Shown here one piece after another: positions 11,099 through 23,800 of a stretch of 64,000 bases of DNA. The stretch lies in assembly GCF_000208745.1 (NCBI RefSeq), contig NC_030851.1, positions 11,867,512 through 11,931,511 of the forward strand. Reading direction: 5' to 3'. Within the stretch, counting starts at the first letter, position 1. Every line of letters begins with the position of its first letter. Source of the DNA: Theobroma cacao. Taxonomy: Eukaryota > Streptophyta > Magnoliopsida > Malvales > Malvaceae. The notes under the pieces are model-generated. The model was given only the letters and a program-made list of their open reading frames with translations, was not told the DNA's origin and searched no databases. Both the position numbers and the translations under genes were made by a program.

Positions 11099-12600
11099 AT
11101 TTGTATTTTGTTTTGTTATTGTTATTTTGATTGATTTGGAATTCATTGCTAGGGTAAAATATGAAATAAAAAATTATAATTTTATAAAAACAAATTATAG
11201 AATTATATTTATAAATATACAAATATATTATAAATAAATAATACAAATAGTTTATGTTTGTTTTCCATAATTTTATCATGACCCATTGATTACTTTTGGT
11301 GCAGTTGAAAAGCTCGAAAATGTCACTAGTCTATCCATTGCCTCTAACTTTAATAGTTGCAATAACATCCATCACAAAATGAAATACATTATAACAATCA
11401 CAATTATAATATCATCACCATTATTTTCATCTTCCTCTACCTTTTCTTCTTCTCCTTGAACTCTTTTATCTTCTTCATCATCCATATCATTTTCTTCCTC
11501 TTCAATAAAAGTATTAACCTCTCTGTAATTACTACTAACAAGTATCATATTATTGTCAAATTCTTACAATGGAGTAGCATATCTTGTTAGGAACATTTCA
11601 TCTTCTTGATACACTATGAAACTTCAACTTTGAATTGAAGATAGAAATGTAACTTTTTTTAAGCAGTAAAGTCCAAAACTATAGTACAAAAATTGCACGA
11701 GTATAGCATTAAAATTAAAAAGCCAAAAAAGTAAACCTAACCAACTAAGAACCAACTCAATTTCATCCAATCAGCTCACAAGCTCAATTCAATTTGGCTT
11801 GGTTTGGATCCATCTTCTATTAACAAATACAACAATTAGTTGCGTAGAATAAGATTGAGTATATATATTGCAAAAAAATTTTACTGTATATTCCACTTGA
11901 TCTCTCGAGATAACAAATTATAGCCAAAATATTTAATCTCTAACTAAAACTTAAGGGGGAGAGGAAAAAAAAACTTAACTTGATATATCACTAGTTTTCA
12001 GATTCTTCTATTTCTAACACTGCATTAAATACAAATTCGTTTCCAAGAGTAAATGAAATTTTGAGCTCTTCTATTTTTTTGGCTTGTGCTAAAACTTTTC
12101 TTTTTCTCATTCAGATTTTCTTTCTTTACATAATCAGTCACATTGGAAGTAACTATTTCATGTATGACAAACTTGGTGACAAAGTCTTCAACAAGAATTT
12201 GTAATAGGAAACTCTTTGGCACATTCGTTGTTTTCCTTCCCTTTTGTCTACGAAATCCAAGATTGGTGGCGCTTGTCATGCCAAATATATCAAAACCTTA
12301 TCAAATACCTTTTGTGTCTCAATCCCACTCACATCCACTTTAAGCTATATTTTATAACTTAACTTGGTGAGTTATTAATTAATGTTTTTCGTATGAGATA
12401 TTTAAATATTTACAATTTAGAAATTGATAACTTTATGATGTAGAGTTATTTGGTCTTAATTTTTATAATAAATTGGTTAAGTTTTTACGGTAATGCATAG
12501 AAATTACTTAGGTTTTATCTAATTATTTTAAGTTAGTTAATTAAGTGAGTCAATCTAATCTTAGTTAAATTTATGCTTAAATTGGTGTTCATGTGCTTAA
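11099..12600. other. AT-rich intergenic sequence, no gene recognised
   Basis: The minus strand of 11560-11400 reads as an Asp/Glu-rich stretch (EEEENDMDDEED) without a continuous frame. A 254-base open stretch on the minus strand (12279-12025) carries no recognisable domain. Old transposon or pseudogene sequence is likely. Confidence 0.4.
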
Positions 12601-14870
12601 GATAGGTTGTTATTAATTTATTTGTGTTTCTATAGGTGTTTATTGAAAAAGGACTTATAATGGAAGAAGGAGAGAAATGTTGAGGTGCAGACTTCTACTG
12701 CATATGTCTCAGTATTTCAATCATAACTTTCTTTACAAAACTCCAAATGAGGTCATCCTTCAACCATTGTAAATCTAAGAGAAAAAGCTATAACTTTTAT
12801 ATTTCCCACTTTGCCCAGCTCTATTAGGAAGGTGGTAAAAAAACTTTGTTAAAGTTGACACACTGTAGCAATCCTAGAGATAGGCCATGGATCAAATAAT
12901 CTGATAAGGAAATCCTAGTTAGACTTGACTTTTTTCTATACCTAACTTGGCCCAGCTTCTAATCCTTATAAAAGCAACATTTTGAAGAACTTTTGGAGAC
13001 ATGAAACACTAGATATAGAGTTAAGATTTAGCTACAAAAAATCATTGAAAAATGTCTCATTGAAGTTGAGAAGAAATTGAGGGATTCAAGAAGACTTGGA
13101 GATTAAGATTGCAATTATTGGGTTTTTTTTTTTTATCTTTTTGTTGTTCTTTTATTTTCTTGGTTTTGATTTTGATGATTTAACTTAATTTGATAATGCT
13201 GTGTGATGAACTAAATAATTTATCTAAGATTATGATTAAACTTAATACATAATCTGAATTATTTATCTCTCTTCTACTTATGTTTGATGGTTTTAAGTTT
13301 TTTATTCTATTATATTCTTAATGCTTCTAGTTGATTGGCCACCAAATAGATTAAATTGGAAACCTAAGTTAAACCTTGATGAAGGAGATTTACGAAGACT
13401 TTGTATGGAATAGCGTATGATCAAATACATTTAATTGATTATGTAGTTTAATTTGCATATAGGATAGACATACACCTATAAGCCATACGTAGTCAGGATT
13501 AGAATACGAACTTGATGAATCTTTCTTCAGTTTAATTTGTATAAACATATTGTAAGTTAATTTAGAAAAATATTTTTATGAGAAATTCAATAGAGACTCG
13601 TAAATAATTTAAGACTCTAGGTTAACAACTTAATCCATTAAACTAAATTGAAAGAGAGAGACAATATTTAGAGGAAGTATTAAGGGATATCATAATCTTA
13701 GGTCTAGTAGTTAAGTGAGTTTTATAAAATAAATTTACTATTTAATTTTAGTTTCAATTTATTAGTTTTAATTTTTATTTTAATAATTTTAAATTTAATT
13801 GTTTGGATAAGATTAGGGTATGTTAATTTTAGTAGTTAGCAAACAAGAATTAAAACAATTCTCTATGGGAACAATACTCTACTTCATTACTATATTACTT
13901 GTTTGCAATACGTGTACTTGCATGAAAAATCAACAACAAGTTTTTGGTGCCGTTGTCGGGGAATTGATTTTTAATTCTTTCTTGTTAATATTAATACCAA
14001 GCATTCCTGATCTTATTTTAGATTTTGCTTTTCTTTTTCTTTGTTTTCAAATACTTTTGGTTAAGGTGATGAATTATTATAATTATTAGTGGCTATCTAA
14101 ACAATTGGAGCCCTGAAGGGTTGCTAGTGATTATGAATTAGCTATCAATGCTTTGACCGCTTTGTATATGCTTTGTCTCAAAAAATTGACACTTGTGGTG
14201 TTGGTGTTTTTTAGAGAGCTTTTGTGACAAGCAAACTTTGTGGAGATAGGCATTCAAGTGATTGCTGTCCAGCATATTATGAATCAATGCAATTTGATGG
14301 AAACTTCAATGGGCAGCAAAACAATTCATACTTCAATAGCTACAACTCATGGTGCAATCACCTATATTTTTCATTGAGTAATGATTAAGGTCACAAATAT
14401 TCATCACAGCTTGTTTTCCATAATGGTTTTCAGTCACAAGTTAGAGCCCCTATGCTTGAGAATAAGCCTTCAATAGAGGATATGTTCATCCAATTCATGA
14501 CAAAGACTGATACCTTCATGGCGAAGACTGATGCCATCGTTCAAAGTCAAGCAGCATTAATCAAAAATCTTGAGACACAAGTGGTTAACTAGCTAGTGCC
14601 ATCAATAATAGACTTCATGATAATAGAGATAAAATAGATCAAAGAAATACTTCTAGCAATCAAGTTCAAGATAAAGAAATTAAGCAAGAGGAGGAAGTAT
14701 CTACACGACCACAAGTCAAGCCACATGTGCTTCTCATTTCTTTTCTAGATATAGTTGATGAATTACCTAAAGAGACTGTTGATATGGAAAATCCAAAAAA
14801 ACTCCTTGAAGCTTATTTTGTTCAAGATGCAACAACAAAAATGCATGTTTTATTGAATTAATAAATTTAT
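12600..14870 (+). mobile_element. Decayed Athila-like Ty3/gypsy element (LTR end, PBS, gag remnant)
   Basis: A long AT-rich LTR-like segment ends shortly before a tRNA-Asp-type primer binding site (13945-13962). Downstream, plus-strand fragments read as plant gypsy gag: NKPSIEDMFIQFMTKTD near 14463-14513, then QSQAALIKNLETQV near 14544-14585. The 'EN KPSLEDxLxxFM' plus 'QSQAASIRNLExQ' pair is the hallmark of the Athila-type gag C-terminal half. Stops are frequent and no pol or second LTR was found, so the element is truncated. The LTR start is uncertain. Confidence 0.65.
13945..13962 (+). other. Primer binding site, tRNA-Asp type
   Basis: TGGTGCCGTTGTCGGGGA differs from the plant tRNA-Asp 3' complement TGGCGCCGTTGCCGGGGA at two positions, both C to T. 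It marks the start of the internal region of the gypsy element. Confidence 0.75.
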
Positions 14871-14944
14871 TTGAGAGATATGACCTTGAGAGGGTCAAAT
14901 GACTTGGTGTCAAACTCAGAAAATAGCATTTTGTGTTGTAACTA

Positions 14945-15063
14945 TCAATATCTTTGAAAGAGGTATCAATACTTGAAACCCAGAAAAGCTTCTTAATAAC
15001 AAATATTGATACCTTTACCTAGAAAGGAACAATATCGATACTTATACTGAAAGTATTGATACC
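14945..15063. repeat. Cluster of TATYGATACTT motifs with an inverted pair
   Basis: GGTATCAATACTT (14962-14974) and AAGTATTGATACC (15051-15063) form a perfect 13-base inverted repeat. Between them lie AATATTGATACC (15002-15013) and AATATCGATACTT (15031-15043), with a partial copy near 14943. The region is part of a repeat-derived stretch. Confidence 0.6.
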
Positions 15064-16732
15064 TACGTTGTGGATTTGAAAAAAAAAATGGTAAAATAGT
15101 CTTTTCATAAATAAAATAATACCCTAAACCCTTCAAACTTTTTTTCATTTTCTCTCTCTATTCTAGTATCTCTTTTCTCTCTCATTTCTACTCTATTTAT
15201 CATCTTTTTAAGTTATTTCAAAACGTTTAAGACTAAATTTGAGATTAGATAAGGAAGTATTGACGATGGATTTTTTAATAATGTTAGAAAAGTCTATTAA
15301 TTATGTTAGTGCAATAAGCTCAAATGTAAAAATCCAAAAAATGGGTGAATTGGACTCTTTGAAAATTTTGGCAATTTTTAAATCAAATAAATTTTCTTTT
15401 TGAAACAAGATTGAAACAATAAAAACTAAAAGAGATGGAAATCAAGAACACAAGATTTATATAGAGGTTCAGCTTCCTTGCCTACGTCCTTTCCCTTATC
15501 TCATTAAGAAATTTAAAATCCACTATGAAAATGCTATTTCAAGATTCAAGCATAACTCTCATTATAGTACTTTTTTAAGAATGAGACTATAACCTCTCTA
15601 CCTTTTACTTTAGTTAAGGTATAACCACAGAATACTACCTTTTAATGGTTAGAGTATACCTCAAGAATTTACAATAAATGAAGAGTAAAAAGCTAAAAAT
15701 GCCTTTTAAAGGTTGATGAGCTACAACGGTTCAAGCTTGAAAAAGATAAGTATAAAGATAGCAAAAAATTCTGCACAATAAATGCTTGAAGAAAGAATTT
15801 TGATGCTCATTGAGAAGTGAATAAATGAACTTGAAGCTTTACTCAAGTGTGGAGATCTTTTTAAGAGTCTTCTTCTTCTTCAAAATAGGTAGGAAGCTTC
15901 CTTTTATAATTTCACAATCAATTTGAGCCATTAGGAGAAATTTGAGGCAGAAACTAGCCATTAAAGCGTTAAATGCTAGTTTGCCATGACTCTAAGATTG
16001 ATTCTAGTAGTTTAGGGGTTGATCTTTGCTTCAAAATTGTCCTTAAATATAACTGAAGAATCGAGCATTTAAATGTGGGGTTTGATTCTAATCACACATG
16101 GCTTGGACAATTTCTTTCTTTCTTTTCATGGATAGACCTTAACATCGTGGGGGTCGATCCTTCAAGGCTTCAATAGCTTCACTTCTCTTCAATGTCTTCT
16201 TGGGATTGACCTCTTCAGTTTCGGGGGGTCGATCTTTCAAGACAGCATGCCTTGGGTGGTCGGTTCTAAGTACTTCTAGTAGCTACTTCACTCTTGTCTT
16301 TTATTGGGATCAATTTTCTTGCCTTGGGGTGTCATAAAAAAAGAAAAGAAAGAAAAAAGGAAGAAAAGAGAAAAAAAAAGCAAAAGAAAAATGAAGAACA
16401 ATTTCAAGCGTTATGTACTTTAGAAAAGAAAAGATAGTTTTGGACTAAAAAATAGTATACTTTGGATAAACTTTTTTGGACTTTACTTACCTCTTTTGTA
16501 ATTTGGTTTATGATTTTGTAATTTGTCTTTTATTTTATATTTGTTCTTTAGTTTTTACTTAGAGAACTTAAGTAACTAGTTATTTAAAATTAAGTAAAAT
16601 AACTTTTCATTTTAATTTGGGAAAGAAGGAGGAATATAATGTAGAGAAAGAAGGGAAAAAAGTATGAAAAATAATATGAAGTTTATATATTTATTATTAT
16701 TATTTTTTCTCATTTTCTTTTTTCTTTGATCT
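15064..16732. other. Repeat-derived, unclassified
   Basis: No coding frame. Phrases such as GGGGTCGATC recur at about 16148 and 16225, with weaker variants near 16015 and 16310. The tract AAAAAAAGAAAAGAAAGAA (from 16336) resembles the A/G-rich tandem repeat near 8.5 kb. Probably LTR-derived sequence of unknown family. Confidence 0.4.
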
Positions 16733-17558
16733 TGTTGGTATATTTTCAAAATAAAAGATTATGTCACATAATGAAAATCTATCTTAACTCAAAGGTTACG
16801 TCACAAAGAGTGATGTAGTGTGACTATTGGATTATAGGTGGGTTTTTAACGTGAATAGTTATGTCTCTTGGTAAAGTGACATATTGGAAAAACACCTTTG
16901 AATCCAAAGAATATAAAACAATTGGAAAAACACCATAGCTCAAAAGTTTGGATAAGAAAAGTTATTTTTTCATATTATAGCTCAAAGATTATGTTTTATG
17001 CAATAAATGCTTGTCCTTTTATAAAGTGATTATTGAAACAATACCTTTATCCAAGGATTATGTCTTACAAAATGCAAAGGTATCTTTAAAATAAATAGTT
17101 GCCTTGATGAAAGGGTTTTGTCTTTGAAGAAGAGACATTTACAAGCCTATAAAGGACTTGCTGCCAACCATTTTGACACACCAAAACAAATAAAATATTG
17201 ATAGAAAAATTAAGAGCAGTACAAGTGTTATGTTCTAAAATTAAACATAAACACTTGAGTTCCCATGCTCTATCAAAGGAATCCAAATTCCTTATAATCT
17301 ACTTGTTGTAAAAAATAGACTTTAAGGAGAACTACTTTGCAAACCCTCTAGTGTATTTAGCGATCTACTCTCATAAAGTGCAAGATGAAGTTAGACATTG
17401 GCTTCATTGTATTCCTAAAGCTATTCACATTATTCTCCTTTACATATCGAGTGGTGGGGGTGAAATAAGTCTTGAAGATAGTGTCTATTGAAAAAGCTTG
17501 CTTTGAAGTCAATTTTGCTAGTTCCTTGAATTTTATTGAAACACCATTTGCACCAACA
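16733..17558 (+). repeat. Left LTR of the copia element
   Basis: Direct repeat of 20035-20864, starting TGTTGGTATATTTTC and ending TTTGCACCAACA; the ends are TG...CA with short inverted TGTTGGTG/CACCAACA. Confidence 0.85.
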
Positions 17559-18065
17559 ATTTTAAGATTTATTTTTCATGGTGTTGGAACTCAAAATAAC
17601 TTCACTAAAAAAGATGGTTACCAACATTGTCAAGTTAGATCGCTTTGTCGAAGAATCTGAAGATGAGATTCATTTGTGGCAAAATGGTTCTACATCGAAT
17701 TATAAGATAAGTTTTTTTTTTCTTACTTTGATATAAATATGCATGATACTGTATTTGATATGCAAAAAAAAACGTATATTGGTTGGAAAGAAAATTTTTG
17801 TTATATTCATATATGATCTTGATATGGATAAGGTTATGATTGTATTTTTTATAATTGACATACTTCTCCCATCATGGAGAGACACTAAGAAAACTCTTAA
17901 ACATAAAAAAATCTATTTTGAGGACCTTAATAATCATCTTCGAGTGAAAAAAGCTTGTTGCAACTAAGATGAAGTCACAAACAAGATGAGAAGGATATAG
18001 ATCCTAAAGTAAACCATCTTAAGTTGATAAAGGTCCATGTGATGGAAGACACAAGGCATGAACAT

Positions 18066-18383
18066 GTGGCATTCTTATTATACATTAAGGTATAATGATG
18101 CCAATATGTAAATACAATAAAGGTCTATGTGATAGATAGGCATGTGGCATTCCTATTATATATGAAGGTATAATTGTGTCAATATGTAAATTTAACATAT
18201 TCATATATGGTGCATTCCTATTTTATCATCGAAGGCACAATGGTGCAACATAAATATTCAATATTTTTGACAAGGCATTCTTATTGTATAATAAAGTTTC
18301 AATGGTGCTTGTGTGAACATATACCTTGATGTATTAATTTGACATTTCAATTGTACATTAAAGTACAATAGTATCAATTGAGA
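18066..18383 (+). repeat. Degenerate tandem array within the copia element
   Basis: About five units start near 18066, 18144, 18209, 18273 and 18340, spaced 64-78 bp. The core is GGCATTCYTATTRTA, then WTWAAGGTAYAATGRTG. No such array belongs to normal copia coding sequence between gag and reverse transcriptase. Confidence 0.6.
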
Positions 18384-18879
18384 AAAAAAAGAATACGTGT
18401 AAGCTTGTAAAATCCTTATATGGATTAAAACAAGCACTTAAACAATGGCATCAAAGTTTGATAAGATTGTGTTAGCTGATGGCTACAATATCAATCAATC
18501 TGACAAATGTGTCTATAGTAAGTTCCAAGTGTCATCATTTGTGTATATGTGGATGACATGTTAATTTTTGGTACGTTGAAGTATTATAATTACGGAATAC
18601 TTTCAATGGGGGTTACCTATGTGAATGGAAGTGTGGCCACTTCTAGGAGTTAAAGGCTTAACTCCAATAGTACTCATGAATGGATGCAAAATACAAAGTC
18701 ATAAAAAATGTGTTGGCAAAACTAGATACAAAGTGAGCAAAGAAGCTTATGTGTGTTTAGTGGCCTGACTAGTCAAATGAAGAATCGATGGTTCAATGCG
18801 TCAACCACTCAATTCAAGCTAGAACCAACCATACTCATTAAGTGAAGGTTCAAATCTACGGGATATTGTCATTTATGCA

Positions 18880-20010
18880 TAAGATTCCCTATACATGTTA
18901 TGGGTTTATTAAGAACTTTTGTTAAACTTTATCTTACACATTACGGGAACCAAGCTTTATTTACCTCGGGATGGAAAATATAAATTAGTACTTGCAATCA
19001 CCATGTGGTAGAATAGTCAGTACCCAAGACTTGTAGATTGGTCGTAAGCATCACGGTGAGCTCCCACCATTGGAGATTTAGTTGATAGGCTTGAGACCAT
19101 CCCTTTTGAGGTCTTTATTACCAAGTCTTTTTTCAAACTTTTAGTAAATGAATCTGTTAAATTTTCACAAGACCTTACATAACTTATAGTGACTATATCA
19201 TCACTAATTCGTTGTCTTATAATGCTATGTCGAAGTCTAATACATTGATTCTTTCCATTGTATGCTTGATTATATGCCTTTTATACCTTTGCTTCATTGT
19301 CACAATGTATCAAGATTGGTGTTATTGGTTCAAGCCATAATGGAATTTCGTAAAATAAATCTTTCAACCATTCCATTTCTTGGGTGGCAAATGCTAAGGG
19401 TATAAATTCAGCTGTCATGGTATAGTTCACTTGATAAGATTGTTTCTTAAAACTAAAAAAAACAACACCCCCACCAATTGTAAAAATCCAACCAGTCGTA
19501 GAGGTATGATCCATTCTATTTGAGTTCTAACTAGCATCTTTATACCCTTATAAAATCGAAGGAAAACCTAAATAACAAATGCCACAATTCATTTTATTCT
19601 TTAAGTACTTTAAAACTTTATGAACAATATACCAACGTTCTCTACTTGAATTACTTGTAAATCGACTTAGCATCTCAACCACAAATGCAATATCTGACCT
19701 TGTATACATCATTGCATACATTAGACATCAAATCACCTAGCATATTCATTTTGTATTATTGCCTTTTGTTTTTGGGGTACTAGCCTTATATTAGAATCAT
19801 AAAGCATAAACATTGGCGTAGAATCTGACTTACCATACTTCATTACTTTTTCCGAATGTAATGAGATTGAGACAATGTTATGCAATTATTGTCTCTCATT
19901 ATTCTTATACCAAGATTAATATTTGCCACACCGATATCTTTCATGTCAAAATTCTTTGACAGAAACCTTTTTGTGTCTTCCATTTGTTGCAAAAGTTGTT
20001 GGTATATAAA
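18880..20010 (-). mobile_element. Inverted fragment of a second copia element (RT end to RNase H end)
   Basis: The minus strand reads, from about 19950 downward, a DIGVANINLGIRIMR-like RT segment. At 19514-19281 it reads an RNase H core (MDHTSTTGWIFTIGGGVVFF, then TAEFIPLAFATQEMEWLKDL, then HCDNEAKV). From 19250 to about 18970 it reads the pol C-terminus (IRLRHSIIRQRISDDIV, then LTDSFTKSLKKDLV). This is the 3' end of a copia pol opposite in direction to the host element. No LTR of its own was found. Confidence 0.75.
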
Positions 20011-20034
20011 AATTTTGAAAATGGTGTGGAGGAT

Positions 20035-20864
20035 TGTTAGTGTATTTTCAAATAAAAGGTTATGTCACATAATGAAAACCTATCTTAACTCAAAGATTAT
20101 ATCACAAAGAGTGACAAAGCGTGACTATTGAATTGTAGGTGGGTTTTATAATCTGAATAGTTATGTCTTTTGATAGAGTGACACACTGGAAAAACACCTT
20201 TGAATCCAAAGCATATAAAACAATTGAAAAAACACCATAGCTCAAAAGTTTGGATACGAAAAGTTATCTTTTCATATTATAACTCAAAGATTATGTCTTA
20301 TGGAATGAATGGTTGTCTTTTTATAAGGTGATTATTGAAACAATATCTTTATCTAAAGATTATGTTTTACAAAATGTAAAGATATTTTTAAGATAAAGAG
20401 GTGCCTTGATGAAAGGGTAGTGTCCTTGAAAAAGAGACACTTGCAAGCCTATATAAAGTATTTGTCGCCAACCATTTTGACACACCAAAAACAAATAAAA
20501 TATTAACAGAAAAATCAATAACAATACAAGTGTTATGTTTTGAAATTAAATATAAACACTTGAGTTCCCATCATTTATCAAAAGAATCTAAATTTTTTAT
20601 AATTTACTTGCTGCAGAAAGTAGGCTTTAAGGCTAAACAACTTTGCAAACCTTCAAATGTATCTAGCGAACTGCTCTCATAAGGTGTAAGACAAAATTAG
20701 ACGCTGACTTCATTGTATCCTTAAGACTATTCACATTATTTTTCTTTGCATACCGAATGGTAGAAGCGAAATAAGTCTTAAAGATAGCATCTATTCAAAA
20801 GATTCACATTGAAGTCAATTTTATCGATTCGTTGAATTTCATCGAAACCTTATTTGCACCAACA
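20035..20864 (+). repeat. Right LTR of the copia element
   Basis: Direct repeat of 16733-17558, beginning TGTTAGTGTATTTTC and ending TTTGCACCAACA. Confidence 0.85.
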
Positions 20865-20869
20865 GATAT

Positions 20870-23800
20870 TTGAATATTTTAAAAATATTTGTAATTTAAA
20901 GTAATTTTACTCATCAAATATAAAAGTTTATCTTCTTTTATGTGTATGTGAAAATCTACCTCTTGTAACAAAACGTGGTCTTTTATTCAGTAACTTTATT
21001 AAACCTCAATAGCACAAAATATTTTGTATAGTGCCAAAACTTTTATGTGTTTTAATCATATATTTTTTGGTGAAAATTTAGCCTGCAATTGATCATAGGT
21101 TTCCACTATTAGAAAGCACTAGAAAAAACACCACGCTTTGTTGCGGGTCTATAAATATTTTTTAAATAATTGGTGTAAAAAATTTTGTAAAACAGAAAAA
21201 TACAACACAAATTGTTTTAATATTTAATTTTTAGTCAAAATAAAAAAATCTTATAATAAACTTAATATTATTCTAAAAAATAAAAAAAATTATATTTATA
21301 AAAAATCAAGTTTTCATCATCATTGCCTTTTCTTTTGCAAGGAAATTAATGATAATGTAAAATCATGTTAAATTCTAATTCTGTCCCAATTGTTGCATCA
21401 TTGTATGTTGTGATTGATTTCACAACATTATTAGTTTTTGTAGAAAAGCTAAGTTGGCTTTGTCATAACTAGAAAGTATGAAAATTCAATTTTGAAACTT
21501 AACATTGAGTTTATTGCATCAATAAATAGAAAAAAATAATTAATTTTTTTTCACATCATTAACTCCAATACTGTGATCCAACCATGATGCAAAATAAATA
21601 TAAACCCCTTTTGATTGAGAACGGTCTTGGTCTAGCCAATATCTTATAAAATATAACAAATATTATGGTTTATAACATATATGTTATGAAACTGAAAAAA
21701 AAAAAAATCACAACAACAAATTTAATCTCTCAATGAGACAAATAATGATAATTATCATGACAAAAAAAATTCAAATCTGAATTACATCAGCAAATACCAG
21801 CTACAAAAAGAGAGGAAAGGAAAAGGTGAAAAAATTCATCACTAATTACTCACAAATTTTACTGTAAGTGTTAAAAACATTAGACAACAAAGAAGTAAAA
21901 TAGTGCAAAATGAATCACATCACCCCTGCTTCAGCTTTAATCACAACGATTTCCCATCATCCTCAGAGAATGTTCAACAAATTCTTAATGAAATAAACCT
22001 AGGCGATAGCTTGAGATTGCAACATTTGTCGTTCTTTCAATAACGTCCCCTTGTTCTTCCTCCATGTTTATAAGAACACATGAAATAGAAAAAGAGTTGA
22101 AATATTTCAAAGAAAAGTGATACATTGATTATAACCAAGATAATTTTTTTTATCTAATTGGAATAAAAAACTAATAAATCAAAAGAAGAATTTTTATAAC
22201 AACTTAAGTATAGTTTGTAGCTACCATACCCAAAACTTCATTTTGGTGACCACCAACTCGAATGAATATCAAAATGCATATTTCAGTATGAATATTCCAC
22301 AGCTGAACTAATTCATCTTACTTAAATTTTAAATTTAAACATTTAATAAAACAGTAATCAAGTAAATGCAATAATGCTTACTTGTTGACACTATAAGTGG
22401 TGGCTTTAATGATTGAGTCTTGATTTCATTTATGAAATTCCCATGAAGAGCAAAACTCTGTAAATACACATGCATGAAGAGGTTAAAATGAAAAAACTCA
22501 GGGTAAAAAAAATGCATAAAACTATAGATGCTAAAATCGTTCACCTGTATGCCACAAAAAATGTAAGCATAATCAGTAACTATAAATCAGAATAAACATA
22601 AAAACAGAGAAAAAAAATAAGAGAAACATGAAACCATTTACATCGTTATGAAAGAATCAAAATATTGAGAAATGAAAAGACAAAATAGGGATATACTGAA
22701 ACTTGTCACTGCTAAAGAAGGCACCAAAGTCTGATAACAACAACCAAAATGCACCGAATCTAACCCACACATGTTAATAAAAAATCACTAAAAAATTTAT
22801 GAGTAATAAAACTAAAATATCCAAAGAAAAAAACAAATCCACAAATGTAAAACATTTGCAAGGCTTAAAACTCTAACCAAACAGTGCCGGAGAAATGTAA
22901 AAACGAAAGAGGCGACAAAACCAAAGAGACATCAAAGAAAGACACCAAAATCAAACAATCTCAAAACTTAAACCACCTGAAGAACCCAAAATGTATAAAA
23001 CAGATACAAAAACCAAGAAAAATGCAAGGAATTGAAACCAACACAAATATAGGGAAAACACATCCAAACCAAAAGATTTGAAAATCTGAACCGGTTGAAA
23101 AAGTAAAAAGACTGCACAACTCAAAAAATGTAACAAATCCAAATCAATAGAAAATAATGGATAAAAGAACAGAAGAGACGCCACAATCGAAGAGAAGAAA
23201 CCAAAATACCATAGTGAAGCAAACCAAAGAGGTAGAGAGAAAGAAAATAAGAAAAAAATAGTAGAAAACCAAACATGAGAGAGGAAAAGGCGAATAGAAA
23301 GAAAAAAAGAACAGATGAGAGAAACGTGAGAATGAAAAATAAGAATGGGAGAGTGAAAGATATGTATGAAACAAACAATAAAACCAAAGTGATAGAAAGA
23401 GGAAGGGAAGCTTCTAGATGGTAGGGAAAAACTTGAAATGCCCCTTCTCTTTCAATCAAAAACCCAAGAAACCCTTCCTTTACAAATAAAAAAAATTCCT
23501 AATTTATACACAAATTCTCGAATGATACCAGTCTCTTGACTGAAACTCCAAAATATCATCCATACAGAAACAAATTACAATGCCACATGTCAACCCTTGA
23601 AAATCCTTTGTACATAAAAATCATAATATTTAAAAATAATATTTAGCCACTGTCATTCAAAGAAGGTCATAATGTGGTTCAACTTGAAAGCTCATTTGGG
23701 TCTTCCTTTTATATTATGTTATAGATATTTGCATTAGGGTAGCAGGGTAGCAGTCACATCCAGCCGACACTATAGGATGGGAAATTCGAACTGTAATTCG

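Larger units (their letters stand above)
16733..20864 (+). mobile_element. Ty1/copia LTR retrotransposon, internally rearranged
   Basis: Two direct repeats of 826 and 830 bp (16733-17558, 20035-20864) begin TGTTRGT and end GCACCAACA. Flanking 5-mers are GATCT (16728-16732) and GATAT (20865-20869), a target duplication with one change. A purine-rich tract GGTGTGGAGGAT lies just before the right LTR. After the left LTR, plus-strand fragments read as copia gag (LPSWRDTKKTLKHK-like, about 17867-17920). At 18400-18600 the reverse transcriptase signature KSLYGLKQA...QWH is followed, after a frameshift, by KFDKIVLADGYNINQSDK. The rest is missing: a short tandem array lies at 18066-18383 and an inverted piece of another copia element at about 18880-20010. 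No functional product. Confidence 0.85.

Noticed and set aside
18066..18383. Tandem array considered as a CRISPR array
   Set aside because: Plant DNA; units are degenerate and contiguous, without regular unique spacers.
22230..22458. Small minus-strand exons with good splice-like borders
   Set aside because: The pieces give no recognisable protein and no consistent joined frame; at best a noncoding transcript.
21114..23219. A 2.1 kb CACTA element from 21117 to TAGTG at 23216 with AAG flanks
   Set aside because: The right end lacks a mirror of the left terminus; a 3-bp match alone is too weak.
23121..23459. Hydrophobic 112-codon open frame on the minus strand, as a membrane protein
   Set aside because: Low-complexity TC-rich DNA with several overlapping frames of the same character; no family resemblance or promoter.
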